A DNA stretch of 64,000 nt from Akebia trifoliata (Eukaryota > Streptophyta > Magnoliopsida > Ranunculales > Lardizabalaceae), in NCBI GenBank assembly GCA_017979445.1, contig CM030705.1, positions 17,439,040 to 17,503,039 of the forward strand, in the 5' to 3' direction. A program made the position numbers and the translations under genes. Below the pieces are notes generated by a model. It was not told the DNA's origin, searched no databases, and saw only the letters and a program-made list of their open reading frames with translations. Positions 46,901 through 55,948 of this stretch are shown in pieces; position 1 is the stretch's first letter; every line of letters starts with the position of its first letter.

Positions 46901-48711
46901 TGTTGAAATGGATGAATGGAAAAAGTTTCATAGATAAAATCAGAAATAAAGGCATTGGGAAAAGGTAGTAGCTCCAATAGATGATAAAGTAAGGGAAAGT
47001 CATTTGAGATGGTTTGGGCGTGTCCAACAAACACCAATTATAACCCCAATTAAAAGGAATGTGCAAGTTGAAGGTTCCAAAGCAACAGGGAAAAAAAACA
47101 CATGGATTGAAATATTGAAAATGGATATGAAGAGACTTTCACTAATACAATTTGGGACCCTGAACATAATTGAATGGAGGAACAAGATTCGTTTAGCTAA
47201 CCCCAAATGTATTGGTTAAGGCTTCAATAATGATTATGATGAATAGAAACATAGTGCCCTATTTTGAGCAAGTGCAATTACGATTTGTATCACCATCATT
47301 ACCTTCGATAAAATCATTTATCATCATGTTTCACATATCCTAGGTAAGGACGTGAAATTTGTAGTTGAAAAACCCTTGGATAGTCACATGAGTCAGGGAT
47401 TAATGGATAGTGGGTATAGTGATCAATTCAGGCAAGAGTAAGATGATGTGGTTGATTTATTAGATTTCCAATATTTTATAGAGGGTGACTTTCATATGAT
47501 TGGATCCTCTCACAAAAAATAGGTGGAAGTAGAATTACCAAGAGTATGATGCATTCTTAGAGTTATATATAAATAGGAATTCCCTTTTAGATATCTCATT
47601 CAAATGCGGAAACTTCACCCAGTCAATTAACCATGCAAACTCAAATCTGTGTAGATTGGACAAGTTGATCAATAGGAGATGGGCCGATCTTTTTTCAAGT
47701 ATCCCAAGTAGTAATTTCAAAGCCAACCTCCAACCATGACTGGCAATGTAGCCACCCACTCGACGATTTCCATTTCGAAGATGTGTGGTTGAAAACCCCG
47801 AGCACCATGTAAAAGGAAGGGAATGGTTGAATTAGTTTCATACAATAGTATAAGTCGGTTAGTTTTGGGAAGAATTTGTGAGGTTCATGTTAGGTTTCTA
47901 TTTTTATTTAGGTTCCTACTTTGATTCTATCATGGGGTGTAAACCCATTTTTATTAAGTATTTAGGAATCTTTATTTATATAAGGATGTAAACCCATTAA
48001 TAAAAAGTAGAGAATATTTATTTCAATCGTGTCTTTATCCTTGGTATGTTTGAGCACTCGAGATCTCCCTTTCTCCCATTTGATGGGACAGTTCGAACCA
48101 AAGTTAAGATTTATCTTGAAAGAAGTAAAAAATAAAAAATAAATAAGTAATTTGTTTTGTTGGTTGTGTTCGTATAAGTGACTCCACAAGAAAATCCCTC
48201 TAAATAAATTTAGTTGCAACATTAAAAGCTTAACATCAAAATCTTATAAATTATAAACAACTAAACTAAACAATTTGTCAAAAATACTAAAAGTTGATAG
48301 TGTCAACTCGAAAGAGATTCAAGAACTCTGTAAAATCTCAACAACATAATAATTTGTGTAAAAAATTCTGACCTTTCTTGCCGGGTAATTGCTTCCCGTC
48401 TTTAACATAAAATTCCCGAATGTCAACCACAGGCTTTCCTTGCCAGCTCCTCACCGAAACCCTCCTATTCCTCGAAATCTTCAAATCAACCCAAAAATTT
48501 TCATTGAGAAAGAAAAAACTAAACGAAATTTGAAATTAAACTCAAATCAGAAACAGATTAAGAGGGGTGAGAGAGAGAGAGAGACCTCACAGACGATTAT
48601 GTTGCCAGGGTCTTCGTCGTCAGAATCTATCTTTTGGGTTTTCTTGGAAGGTGCCCCTTCGTCTGAGTCTCCATTTCCCTTATCGTCCTTTCTCTTTCCC
48701 TTTCGGAACAT
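34974..48711 (-). CDS. KIWI: RNA polymerase II transcriptional coactivator KIWI (PC4/p15 family), four exons
   Basis: Exons 48711-48586, 48478-48373, 35147-35125 and 35033-34974 (126, 106, 23 and 60 bases) join in phase to 105 codons, 104 residues. All introns are GT-AG: 107 bp, 13,225 bp and 91 bp. The N-terminus is charged and disordered (MFRKGKRKDDKGNGDSDEGA, later DSDDED), as in plant KIWI. The PC4 domain follows: IIVCE, ISRNRRVSVRSWQGKPVVDI, REFYVKDGKQLPGKK, GISLSMDQ, WTILRDHLDEIDEAVAENS. PC4 proteins bind single-stranded DNA as dimers and help activators stimulate RNA polymerase II in the nucleus. The length and the lack of an N-terminal DEK-type domain fit KIWI rather than KELP. No stop or frameshift is seen. 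The long second intron (48372-35148) carries transposons on both strands. Function is inferred from family; the exon joins are read directly. Confidence 0.93.
35440..35840 (+). repeat. Intronic repeat with an 85-codon open frame, copy 1
   Basis: About 400 bp that recurs at 40430-40830. It opens with a short palindrome (CCATAGTGGTGTGG). The frame 35469-35726 encodes a peptide with LGFSYLLELLKLLRVEHLVA, an FTQKGRFYMKGEVEYH segment and an acidic DGLAENKIYDGATQA tail. It looks protein-like, but I do not recognise it. In the second copy the frame is broken. It may be a non-autonomous element or a captured gene piece. Confidence 0.5.
35841..36171. other. No gene seen
   Basis: Intron sequence of KIWI with no further feature up to the LINE target duplication. 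Confidence 0.5.
36192..38861 (-). mobile_element. L1-type LINE, 5'-truncated, with 20-bp target duplication
   Basis: TTTGTTTAGGGAATGAAGAG occurs exactly at 36172-36191 and 38862-38881. On the minus strand the element runs from 38861 to an A-rich tail (36234-36192) next to the left copy. Coding remnants in order: RT start (GFGEKLLSWISKCISLASFS) near 38740; RT active site, where FADD reads FASN, near 38470; thumb (MGKRLSLWKAKFISKGRKLT) at 38243; NRVLLGTWLWCFGQEKEGLW near 37190; and the C-terminal FAISWGFWKERNMRCFEGK near 36450. It is dead by truncation, stops and active-site loss, and sits in KIWI intron 2 on the same strand as the gene. Confidence 0.88.
37224..37989. mobile_element. Non-autonomous hAT-like element inside the LINE
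   Basis: 766 bp with inverted ends TAGGGGTGTCAATGG and TAGGGTTGTCAACGG, a terminus typical of plant hAT elements. Flanking 8-mers CTTGAGAT and CTTCGGAT match at 6 of 8 positions. Subterminal sequence is rich in TTCGGATA/TATCCGAA motifs. Removing the element with one flank copy joins the LINE frame exactly (GSLDIR to RLRLPNRVLLG), which fixes the insertion site. Confidence 0.75.
38882..39261. other. No recognised gene
   Basis: A minus-strand frame at 39226-39005 encodes LQLDYDACIVFGERLVMSYI and looks protein-like, but I cannot place it. A block around 38823-38860 (GCCAATTAG...AAACAAGAT) is repeated at 38918-38950. Confidence 0.4.
39262..39710 (-). mobile_element. LINE 3' end (second L1-type copy)
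   Basis: A/T-rich tail at 39262-39295, then on the minus strand the C-terminal ORF2 sequence LPFAICWGLWKERNNRIFEG and a hydrophobic stretch. It is closely related to the end of the LINE at 36192-38861. Truncated near 39710. No target duplication found. Confidence 0.75.
39711..40138. other. No recognised gene
   Basis: A TATA-like sequence (GATATAAAAGGGG near 39780) and purine-rich sequence. It could be an old LTR fragment; no partner seen. Confidence 0.35.
40139..40425 (+). pseudogene. LINE ORF2 endonuclease N-terminus
   Basis: Plus-strand frame with LKVWSYNARRLGNKSRNVVV and NVVVLQETKL, the start of the L1 endonuclease domain (family WNVRGLG and LQETK). It breaks after 40333. The last 105 bases (40319-40425) recur at about 90% identity at 44379-44486, where the endonuclease domain continues. 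Confidence 0.7.
40430..40830 (+). repeat. Intronic repeat, copy 2
   Basis: Matches 35440-35840 (for example GACCTTTACCCAAAAAGGGA and AAGATTTATGATGGTGCAA), with insertions that break the frame. Confidence 0.75.
40895..40941. repeat. (CT)n microsatellite
   Basis: About 23 uninterrupted CT units. Confidence 0.95.
41124..42858 (+). mobile_element. Small gag-only LTR retrotransposon (TR-GAG type, gypsy-derived)
   Basis: 1735 bp in total, flanked by AACTT (41119-41123 and 42859-42863). The 5' LTR is 41124-41454 (331 bp) and the 3' LTR 42497-42858 (362 bp); both begin TGATAT and end GTATCA. A tRNA-Met primer site (TGGTATCAAAGCC, 41458-41470) and a polypurine tract (AAGGGGGGTGGA, 42484-42495) are present. 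Between them are a gag gene and the last few codons typical of a gypsy pol (NLEDKV); protease, RT, RNase H and integrase are absent. It would need proteins from another element to move. Confidence 0.88.
41481..42380 (+). pseudogene. gypsy-type gag of the small LTR element
   Basis: Starts MSDSRISLNEVEIKCLRKSI and carries the retrotransposon gag domain: SRWVYQAEQFFSYHQTPRDQ, KLSIASFRLE, VQWFYWLE, then SFEHYASALAKLEQTTTVRD and YQSQFEKLANRTKRL. A TAG at 41904-41906 interrupts the frame where Gln is likely; the same frame continues to 42177. A zinc-knuckle remnant (LCYNCDERFYPGQHYKK, about 42313-42360) has Tyr where the last Cys should be. The domain is closest to chromovirus-like gypsy gag. It forms the particle shell in intact elements; this copy is damaged. 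Confidence 0.8.
42864..44376. other. No gene seen
   Basis: KIWI intron sequence. Near 43720-43810 the motif TTTTTCAAAAAGTCGAGA and a variant recur. A 60-codon minus-strand frame at 43070-43252 is not recognised. Confidence 0.45.
44377..44760 (+). pseudogene. LINE ORF2 endonuclease middle segment
   Basis: Encodes SLSFQVNCVGQNCSWVLIEV-YGPS and, after a frame change, DFNVLRFSFERKR, both standard endonuclease segments of plant L1 elements. It overlaps the piece at 40139-40425 by about 105 bases and otherwise continues it. Confidence 0.65.
44761..46380. other. No gene seen
   Basis: Possibly decayed LINE sequence at first, then AT-rich intron sequence. No domain could be placed. Confidence 0.4.
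46381..47225 (+). pseudogene. RTE-type LINE, 3' part of reverse transcriptase
   Basis: Plus-strand remnants in family order: SLVIDKVTPYIQ, MLHSDDVILGYETREGVNTI (family LFADDIVL), LELWKDVLKSKGFRTSRTRT, then WNLLYKAEYDPVKKHYVNRL and MWMLKWMNGK, LRWFGRVQQTP, and the end MKRLSLIQFGTLNIIEWRNK-IRLANPKCIG. The catalytic DD survives after Ser in place of Ala. Stops and frameshifts are frequent. It ends with ATGATTATGATGAAT, resembling the short tandem tail of plant RTE elements. This is a different LINE clade from the L1-type copies nearby. Confidence 0.8.
47226..47474. other. No gene seen
   Basis: Short unassigned stretch between two LINE remnants. Confidence 0.4.
47475..47830 (+). pseudogene. Possible LINE endonuclease remnant
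   Basis: The plus strand reads NSLLDISFKCGNFTQSINHA and NLCRLDKLINRRWADLF, which resembles the L1 segment around LPLxGGxFTWSN and SRLDRFL. Weak and broken by stops. Confidence 0.4.
47840..48060 (+). repeat. Possible solo LTR or LTR fragment
   Basis: A TATA-like TTATTTATATAAGG near 47975 and a repeated GTAAACCCATTAATAAAAAG/GTAAACCCATTTTTATTAAG motif suggest an LTR. No boundary duplication was identified. Confidence 0.3.
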
Positions 48712-48853
48712 TTTTTTTTAAAAAAAACCAAAACCCTAAAAGAAGAAAAAAGAGGATAATCTCAGTAGCAGTGGAAAATTGGGGAAGTTTGAGAGCAGGG
48801 TTTCTTGTCCCGGCTATTTTCCAACTCTGCAGTGTACGGCTATAAATATTGAT
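48712..48853 (-). promoter_or_regulatory. KIWI promoter and 5' leader
   Basis: On the minus strand a TATA-like TATTTATA lies at 48848-48841, 130 bases before the ATG. A telo-box (AAACCCTAA on the plus strand, 48731-48739) lies in the leader; this motif is common in promoters of plant housekeeping genes. Pyrimidine-rich sequence precedes the ATG. Confidence 0.6.
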
Positions 48854-48984
48854 GTTATGGAACCAGTGGTAGGTTAATATAATAATACCGAGTTGCTGAC
48901 GCTAGATACATGAAAGCAGATTTTATTTTTTTATTGATCAGACTGCTTATTATTTGATGTGACACTTATATTTAGAGGCTGAGT

Positions 48985-49255
48985 TGAGATACCCCTATAT
49001 TTTCAATCAATTACATGCCTATTTATCCTCATTCCCTCACCTCTCTCCCCATTTGCCCCCACTCCCTCACCTCTCTCCAATTTTAGCCCCCATAAAACTT
49101 TGAGACACTCCTATATTTTCAACTAATTATATATCCCATTTGTCCTCATTCCCTCACCTCCCTTTAATTTTTGCCCCCACAGAATTTTGAGATATCCTTA
49201 TATTTTCAACTAATTACATGCCCCATTTGTCCCCACTCCCTCACCTCTTCAATTT
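48985..49255. repeat. Three-copy tandem repeat upstream of KIWI
   Basis: Units near 48985, 49099 and 49189 share CTATATTTTCAACTAATTA and CATTCCCTCACCTC, with spacings of about 115 and 90 bases. Confidence 0.75.
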
Positions 49256-49891
49256 TTTGTTGATAATATTGCCTCTTGACCGAGACTTCTCAAATATTAA
49301 TTGAAAATGATCTAAATATCATTATCTTCGACTTCTAACTAAAAACATCTTAATTTCTCCTTAAAATCATTCATCTTCACTAAACAACTAACCATAGTTT
49401 GCCCTCGCTACAAGAAAATCTTGGCTTCGCCCCTAATGATATGATTTTGCTCTTGAGAGCAACACCGACGCACTCGTACTCCAATGCACTTTCCAATTGG
49501 CTCTCTATTTTAAAATATTTTGGATAGAAAAAAGATTTGATAATGAAAATAAGAGAGTGAGATAATATCTACCTTTGGGGTGACAAATGAAGATGGGCAT
49601 TGTTGTAGATGTAAGCTAAGTTAAAGACCACTGGAAGGACCTTCTTCTTTTACTTTCTTTTTACTTATAAATCCTCTTCAATCTTGTGGAGATCAATTCA
49701 GTCCCAAAATCTGCTTCAATCCTAGGTAGTTTGAAGACCATTGTAAAAACAAGCATGAAAACCTCTTCAATCCATTGCAAGGATTTCAACAATAGAGGTA
49801 TCATCTTCATCCTCATTCTTTAAGAGAGATGCTATTGGTACCCCAACTTTTACTCATTACACCCCAATCAAAAATAAAGAAAATAAGTGAA
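49256..49891. other. No gene seen
   Basis: Intergenic, up to the copia LTR. Confidence 0.5.
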
Positions 49892-50302
49892 TGTCGACAA
49901 TATGGAATTTTCAACTGTTGTGAGATGTTTAGTATTCTTATTGGGCTTGGACTTCAAGAGGCAATGTAGTATCAAAAGGGACCTTTCCCAATGTGGAATG
50001 GGCTCAATTCGGAGTGAAAGGGAAAGGTCTCAGGTCATATTACTTGATTGGGCCTACAAAGAGGTTCGGGGGTAACACCCTCGACATGAAATTTTTTGGG
50101 TACTTTTCAAATAGGGTTTTATTATTATTTTTGCTCTGTGACGTTCCTTGTGGCTGTGGACAAAAAGTCTGTAAGCTTTATCGTTGATAGTGATTTTTTT
50201 TCTCCCTCTCTTCCATGAATGTAGGGAATTTGTCAAACCACGTAAATCTTGTGTGTTCGTCTTGCTTTCTTATATTTACTCTTGTTACACTTCTGCACAA
50301 CA
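49892..50302 (+). repeat. 5' LTR of a Tnt1-like copia element
   Basis: Ends GCACAACA two bases before a canonical tRNA-Met primer site (TGGTATCAGAGC, 50305-50316). The start at TGTCGACA is a best guess, giving about 411 bp. No 3' LTR is present in the window. Confidence 0.65.
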
Positions 50303-50343
50303 AGTGGTATCAGAGCTAGGGTTCTTATTTTTGAACCACGGAG

Positions 50344-52367
50344 ATGACGAACACAAAGTTCGAGGTCGAAAAGTTCAATAGAAAGAAAAATGTCTCTCTT
50401 TAGTAAAAGATGATGAAGGATCTCCTTATTCAACAAGGAGTTCACAAGATACTAACAGGTAAAGATAGAAAACCTACAAAGATTGATAATGACGAATAGA
50501 AAGAGATGGGTGAGAAGTCAATCAATGTGATTCTTCTCAATTTATCAGATGATCATTCACAACGTGATCAACATAGAAACAACCAATGTTATATGGAAGA
50601 ACTTGGAGAGTTTGTACATGGGAAAATATCTGACGAACAAATTGTATGTAAAAAAAATAACTTTACAGTTTACAAATGCAAAATAATACAGATCTGCTTG
50701 AACATCTCAACCATTTCAATAATCTGAACAGGCAGTTGACGAATTTTGGCGTTAAAATTGAAGAAGATGATAAAGTGATACTTCTGTTGGCATCGCTCCC
50801 TGATTCATTTGATCATCTAGTGACAATCTTGTTATATGGGAAAGAAACTCTAAACCTAGGAGAGGTAACTGGAGCTCTTTTATCTCATCAAAGGAAGTTT
50901 GTTGGTGATGATTCGCAAGTAGAAGGATTAATGGCAAGGTCTAGTCAAAGCGTGGTAAAAATAAGGAAAGAGGTAAGAGTTTTGCTTGGAAGAAGTTTCG
51001 ATCTAAGTCGTGACCAGTCGCGAAAAATGTGGAATGCTATTACTTTCACAAGATAGGGCATTATAGGAGAAACTATAAAGCCCTAAAACAAGATCTAGAA
51101 GATAAGAAGAATAAAAACCTTCAGATTCGACCAATATCACTGAAGATAAGTTAGAAGATAGTGATGTTGACCGAAATCTTTTATCAGTATCTTCAGGTAT
51201 CAATTTTTTAACAGATTCTTCGATCTTGGATTCAAGTTGTTCATACCACGTGTGCCCAAGTAAGGATTGGTTTGATACATTTAAACCTTGTACTGGTAGT
51301 ATAGTTCTAATGGGCAAAGATGTTGCTTGTAAAACCATTAGAATATGCACAATTAAAATCCAAATGATGGTGTTGTGTAGTCCCTTGGCAATGTCAAATA
51401 TGTCCTAAAGTTGAAGAAAAATCTAATTTCATTGGATACATTAGATTCATTGGATTGCAGTTATTCAACAAGAGAAGTTATAGTTATACAGCAAGAGGTG
51501 GAGTAATAAAAATCACAAAGGGTGTTTTGGTGATCATGAAAGGCCAAAAAGTTGGAATCTTGTACAAGCTAGTTGGGATCACCATTGTAGATGGAATTGA
51601 AGTCTCCACACCCATAGAATCCTCCATAGATGACATGACATTGTCGCATATGAGAGAACGTGGCATGATGAAACTCCATAAGAAAACTTGTTGAAATGAG
51701 TAAAACCATGTAAGCTAGATTTTTACAAATTTTGTATGTATGGAAAATAGCACAAAGTTATTTTGAAGGCAGTGTCTCATACTAGCAAAGGTGTTCTTAA
51801 TTATGTACATTCAAATGTTTGGGGATCAATGACAGTATCTTCACACAGTGGCACAAGATATTTTGTAGGTTTTACTAATGACTACTCCAGAAATGTATGG
51901 GTTTATTTTATGAAACCCAAGTTAAATGTTTTTAATATATTCAAACATTTGAAAATAGAGGTTGAAAATCAAATAGGGAGGAAAATAAAATATCTCATAT
52001 CAGACAATGGCTTGGAATATAAAGATTCAAAATTTATAAAATTATGTAACTCAAAAGGGACTACTCATCACTTCATAGTTAAGAAAACCCTACATCAGAA
52101 TAGGGTTGTAGAGAGATTAAATAGAACAAAGGCTAGATGAATGGGGCTGAATGCAAGTTTGTCAAAAAAAAATTGGATTGCGACAGTAAACACGGCATGC
52201 TACATCATCAATCGATCTCCATCTGCAATCGTTGACTTCAAAATTCCAAAGGAGCTTTGGTTAGGTAAACTAGTAAAATTTTCAATTGTTAAAATATTTG
52301 ATTGCCATGTTTATGTGCATGTTGTAGATATGTGGATTTCATCATTAAGACGACCACATCTACTATG
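50344..52367 (+). pseudogene. Tnt1-like copia gag-pol, decayed and truncated in integrase
   Basis: Starts MTNTKFEVEKFNRKKNVSL, the usual N-terminus of Tork/Tnt1-type gag. Then: gag core (LLEHLNHFNNLNRQLTNFGV; LPDSFDHLVTILLYGKETL); protease remnant DSSCSYHVCPSKDWF near 51228 (DSG lost); pre-integrase HMRERGMMKLHKK; and integrase core at 51763-52140. The first catalytic Asp reads Asn (HSNVWG); the second Asp (SDNG) and the Glu (VVERLNRT) remain. The C-terminal integrase (INRSPSAIVDFKIPKELW) runs to about 52340. Reverse transcriptase is absent: LTR B begins at 52371. Several frameshifts and stops. Confidence 0.82.
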
Positions 52368-52370
52368 ATT

Positions 52371-54427
52371 TGGAGTCACCACCATTCATGTTGTAAGTGG
52401 TGTGAATGGTCACCCGATGTACATTTTTCAAAAAAATGACATTTTTGGCATTAGTGACTCACGATGGATAAGGAACTAATCGAACCTAGAGATTCGGGTA
52501 AGTGACTCGATTGGAGAAAATATAAGGTGTTAGGCACCATTTTCTCCCCGTCAAGTGGCGGTAACCTCAAAAACTCTGTCATTTTGATTTTTGAAAAAAG
52601 TAAAAATAAAGTGACACGTGTCGTGTATTTGTACCCTAAGTAGGGATTTATTCTCGGCTTGATCATAGGATCATCTCATTGAAAGAGATGATCCTAATGG
52701 ATCATTTGCCTTGAGGTCCATTTAAAACAAAGTGAAGAGGAGAGGAGATGATAGAAGAGGGAAGAGAAGATGGTAGAGAGAGAAGGGGGGTTATTTTTGT
52801 TGAACCCACCTTGAAGCTTCAAGGTTTTTTTTCTCTCCTTTCTTCTTCTTCTTCAATCTCTTCTTGAATTGAGTCCTTAGTGAGTTATAAGAATGTAACT
52901 CTTTTGAGGTTAGTACGAGAGAGTAGTGAAGAGATGAGTAGAGAGTAGAGTGATTTTTTTTATAGTGAGAATTGGGAGAGAGAAAATTGGTAGTGAGAAT
53001 TGAAAACCATTTTCGGGAAGAGAAGGGGGATATTTATAGATGTTGAAGGGTTATTTTAAGGATATAATGGGATAAAGTGGGGAAGAGTAAAGAATGACAT
53101 ATGTTTTAAAGGTGGGGGATATAAAATTATGAGTTGGAAGAGGGGTAATTATGTAATGAGGGTAAATGGATTGTATTTTGATCCAAATGGTTTGAATCTT
53201 AACCAAATCATTTGGGTGGAGTGTTTGGTGAGGTGAGATAATGAGTGTTTAAGAAGGTGATTGATTGATTGAGTGGTGTTTGATTTAAGAGAATGGAGGG
53301 TGTAAAAGGGTGGTTGGGAGGATAAGGGAGATGGTGACATGTGGCAAGATGTGTGAAGGTTAGGGGTTTAGATTTAATTGGTGGGAGAGAATGAGTGTTT
53401 GATTTGAAAGGATGGGTGTATGTTTAGATTATAGAGATGGGTTTATAGGAAATGATGATGGTAGATTAGGGGGAGGTGTGATGATGGGAGGTGTGAGTTG
53501 ATGCGTTTGATTTGAGATAATAGGGGTTAGGAAATTATGATGGTAGGTTAGGGGAGGGTGTGGGTTGATGTGTTTGATTTGAGAGAATGAAGGTCTATAG
53601 GAAGTAATGAGGGTAGGTTAGGGGAGGGTGTGGGTTGATGTGATTTTTTAAAGAAAATGTGATGTGGGTAGTTAATATTTTAGAGAAAAGTGATGAGGTG
53701 GGTGATTTGATGAGGGAGGTGAGAGGGAGTGATGACATGTGTCATCTTTTGATGATAAAAGAATGATTGGTTGATGTGGGTTGTGATTAGTGGGTTAGGA
53801 TTGTGGGTTGGATATGAATTAGATATGGGTTTGGGCTTAGGGGCATTGGGCTTGGGTTTTGAGAAAGGTTAGGGGTTTTATGAATTGATTTGGGGTGATT
53901 TTGGATTGGATTTTTTTAGGGTGGGTAGGTCATAGGATTTAGGTTATATGAGATTAATTTTAGGTTAGGGGGGTAAGGTGGGAAATTGGTTTTTGGAGAA
54001 TTGAAGGTTCATGGGCCATAAGTGGGCCTAGGTTTTTTTGGATTTGGAGATGGAGCGGTGAAGGGATAGGTGTGCCAAGTCTCATTTTTTAATTTTATCT
54101 ATTTTTTTGAGATTTTTTGAAATTATTGGATTGGTCAAAATGTCATGTGTTGGCAAATTGGGCCTTTTAAGGCCTTTTGGTAAATTTTATTGAGAATTCG
54201 TCATTTTCGATTTTGGGAATGGCGCGATGAATATTGGGAAAGCGTAGGGTAGGTCGAGTCCTTTTGGTGGGCCTCCTAGACCATTAAGAGGTCTTAGGGG
54301 CATCAATTCGATCAAAACGTCACTTTTTAGTGATTCGGGCCTTTGAGGTCCGTTGACGATTCCTATTGAAAAATCAGTATTTTTGTACCCTTTCGAGTGT
54401 GGGCCCGTTCAAATTGGGGTGTATACA
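52371..54427 (-). repeat. Tat/Ogre-type gypsy LTR, middle form (LTR B)
   Basis: Minus strand from TGTATACACCCC (54427) to GGTGGTGACTCCA (52371), 2057 bp, with TG...CA ends. It contains AAGGTGTTAGGCACC near 52525 (plus strand), as in LTRs A and C. Preceded on the minus strand by GCAAAGAAGGGCAG, a good polypurine tract, so it is a 3' LTR joined to internal sequence. The middle is G- and T-rich with GATGTG/TTGATTTGAG repeats (53400-53720). Confidence 0.75.
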
Positions 54428-54804
54428 ACTGCCCTTCTTTGCAGGAATTGCGTGTTAAGAACTACAAAGAATAGACTAAACCCCTATTTGCACGGGCCAG
54501 AGAACTTTGTCAAACACGACTTCGAATTTTCAACTAAATTAATGACTTTTGTAGAAAATGGCTACTCAAGCACGGGGTCTGACAGAGTCTTGCCTTATTA
54601 ATTCCGTGATCTCGATGGCCCGGAGCTCATGTGAGATTTCAGATTTGATGAAAGTTTGATGAGTTTTAAAATTCGAATATTTTTTATTGTGTTTTAACAA
54701 ATCGGAGTTGAGTGCAACTTGAAAGGATTTTTGAAATTCTTTGATTTTTTGTTTTTTGTTTTTTTTATTGATCTTACTTTATTTCTTCCATGTATTAACC
54801 CTCT
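54428..54804 (-). other. Internal 3' region of the LTR B element
   Basis: No domain seen. It lies between the polypurine tract and the HD-Zip IV fragment. Confidence 0.4.
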
Positions 54805-55710
54805 CAATTCATGCATTATCCCTTGTAATGACGTCTTTGATCTTTTCAGCGGTGCAAGTAATATGGTTGTTAACAATTGTCACAGATCCAAGAGAGAGTT
54901 TTGTTGTTGGACCATAAGTGAGTCTTCTCAATTCATGCATTGTCCCTTGTAGTAGTGTCTTTGATCCTTTTAATGGTGCAAGCAATATGGTTGTTTGCCA
55001 CAGATCCAAGAGAGAGTTTTGGTGTTGGACCACAAGTTAGTCTTCTCAATTCATGCATTGTCCCTTGTAGTGGCGTCTTTGATTCTTTCAATGGTGCAAG
55101 CAATATGGTTGTTAACAATTGCCATAGATCCAAGAGAGAGTTTTGTTGTTGGACCGCAAGTTAGTCTTCTCAATTCATGCATTGGCCCTTGTAGTGACGC
55201 CTTTGATCCTGTTGTATCGGTGCTACTCTCATGCAATATCAACATACTCTTTCGCCCTTCTTGATTTATTATCACACTAATATTTCTAGTTTGCGTGTTA
55301 CTAGTCATAACACTTGTCGATCTAAGGTAGCAACCTATCGCTTTAATCCAAATCCAAGGTCAGAGTTAACCGATGTTCTATATATACTGTGAACTGCTTT
55401 GTCATCCACTTCTACATGTTCGACCCATATGACCTTGGAGTAACCATTTGGCATTTCTTGGATTAAACAGTCTGATGGCCTTCTTCGACATCTCAATATC
55501 GGACTAGGACGCCAATGATCCAAGGAAACATCGACCAACACCCAAATCCCCTCGGCATGTTGTTTACAATACCTTACAAAGAAACTCTCTTGAGTCGAAA
55601 CCAGAGGTGAAGGGATTTGAAATTCTGTTATCATCACTTGAAGGGTTCCATTGTAGTTTCCTGCTACGTTTAGTGAGTCGTGATGCTTCGGACGTCGAGG
55701 TGGTAATGAT
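54805..55710 (-). pseudogene. HD-Zip IV (PDF2/ATML1-like) gene fragment, rearranged, with tandem C-terminus
   Basis: The minus strand reads part of the START domain: [20 protein letters not shown], then [40 protein letters not shown] and [14 protein letters not shown] (Trp expected in KR-WVATLDRQ) and a one-base frameshift follow, then INQEGRKSML. At that ML the text jumps to ILHESSTDTTGS, which in full-length proteins lies over 100 residues further on, then to the extreme C-terminus (KLSLGSMAIVNNHIACTIER-IKD). This last part is present three times in tandem (periods 119-124 bp, to 54805). HD-Zip IV proteins are epidermal transcription factors; homeodomain and zipper are absent. The fragment sits between two gypsy LTRs, inside or beside the LTR B element. 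Confidence 0.82.
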
Positions 55711-55948
55711 GGTACCCATATTTTTTTTTAATATGATGTGAAGCTTTTGAAATAAAAGGAAAATAAGTTTTTTTTACTTACCTAGCCTCAAGTGTATCTA
55801 ATGCTTTGAAAATTTGAAGTTTTAATAAGTCCTAAAATTTTCATCATCGGCCAAAATAGTAGTTGAAATCGCCTCGACCCCCGCGGCCGTCCGCTAAATA
55901 GCAGATTAGGGGTTCGATCTATGTATCTCGGGAATTTTTAAAAGAATA
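55711..55948. other. Junction region between the HD-Zip fragment and LTR C
   Basis: AT-rich, then a short GC-rich stretch (GACCCCCGCGGCCGTCCGC) and a GGGGTTCGATC motif. No tRNA fold could be drawn. Confidence 0.4.

Noticed and set aside
52371..52385. GGTGGTGACTCC as a tRNA-Arg primer-binding site
   Set aside because: The same motif closes all three LTRs, including one that is clearly a 3' LTR, so I treat it as the LTR end rather than a primer site.
55880..55930. tRNA gene near GGGGTTCGATC
   Set aside because: No A box at the right distance and no acceptor stem; a chance B-box-like motif near the LTR edge.
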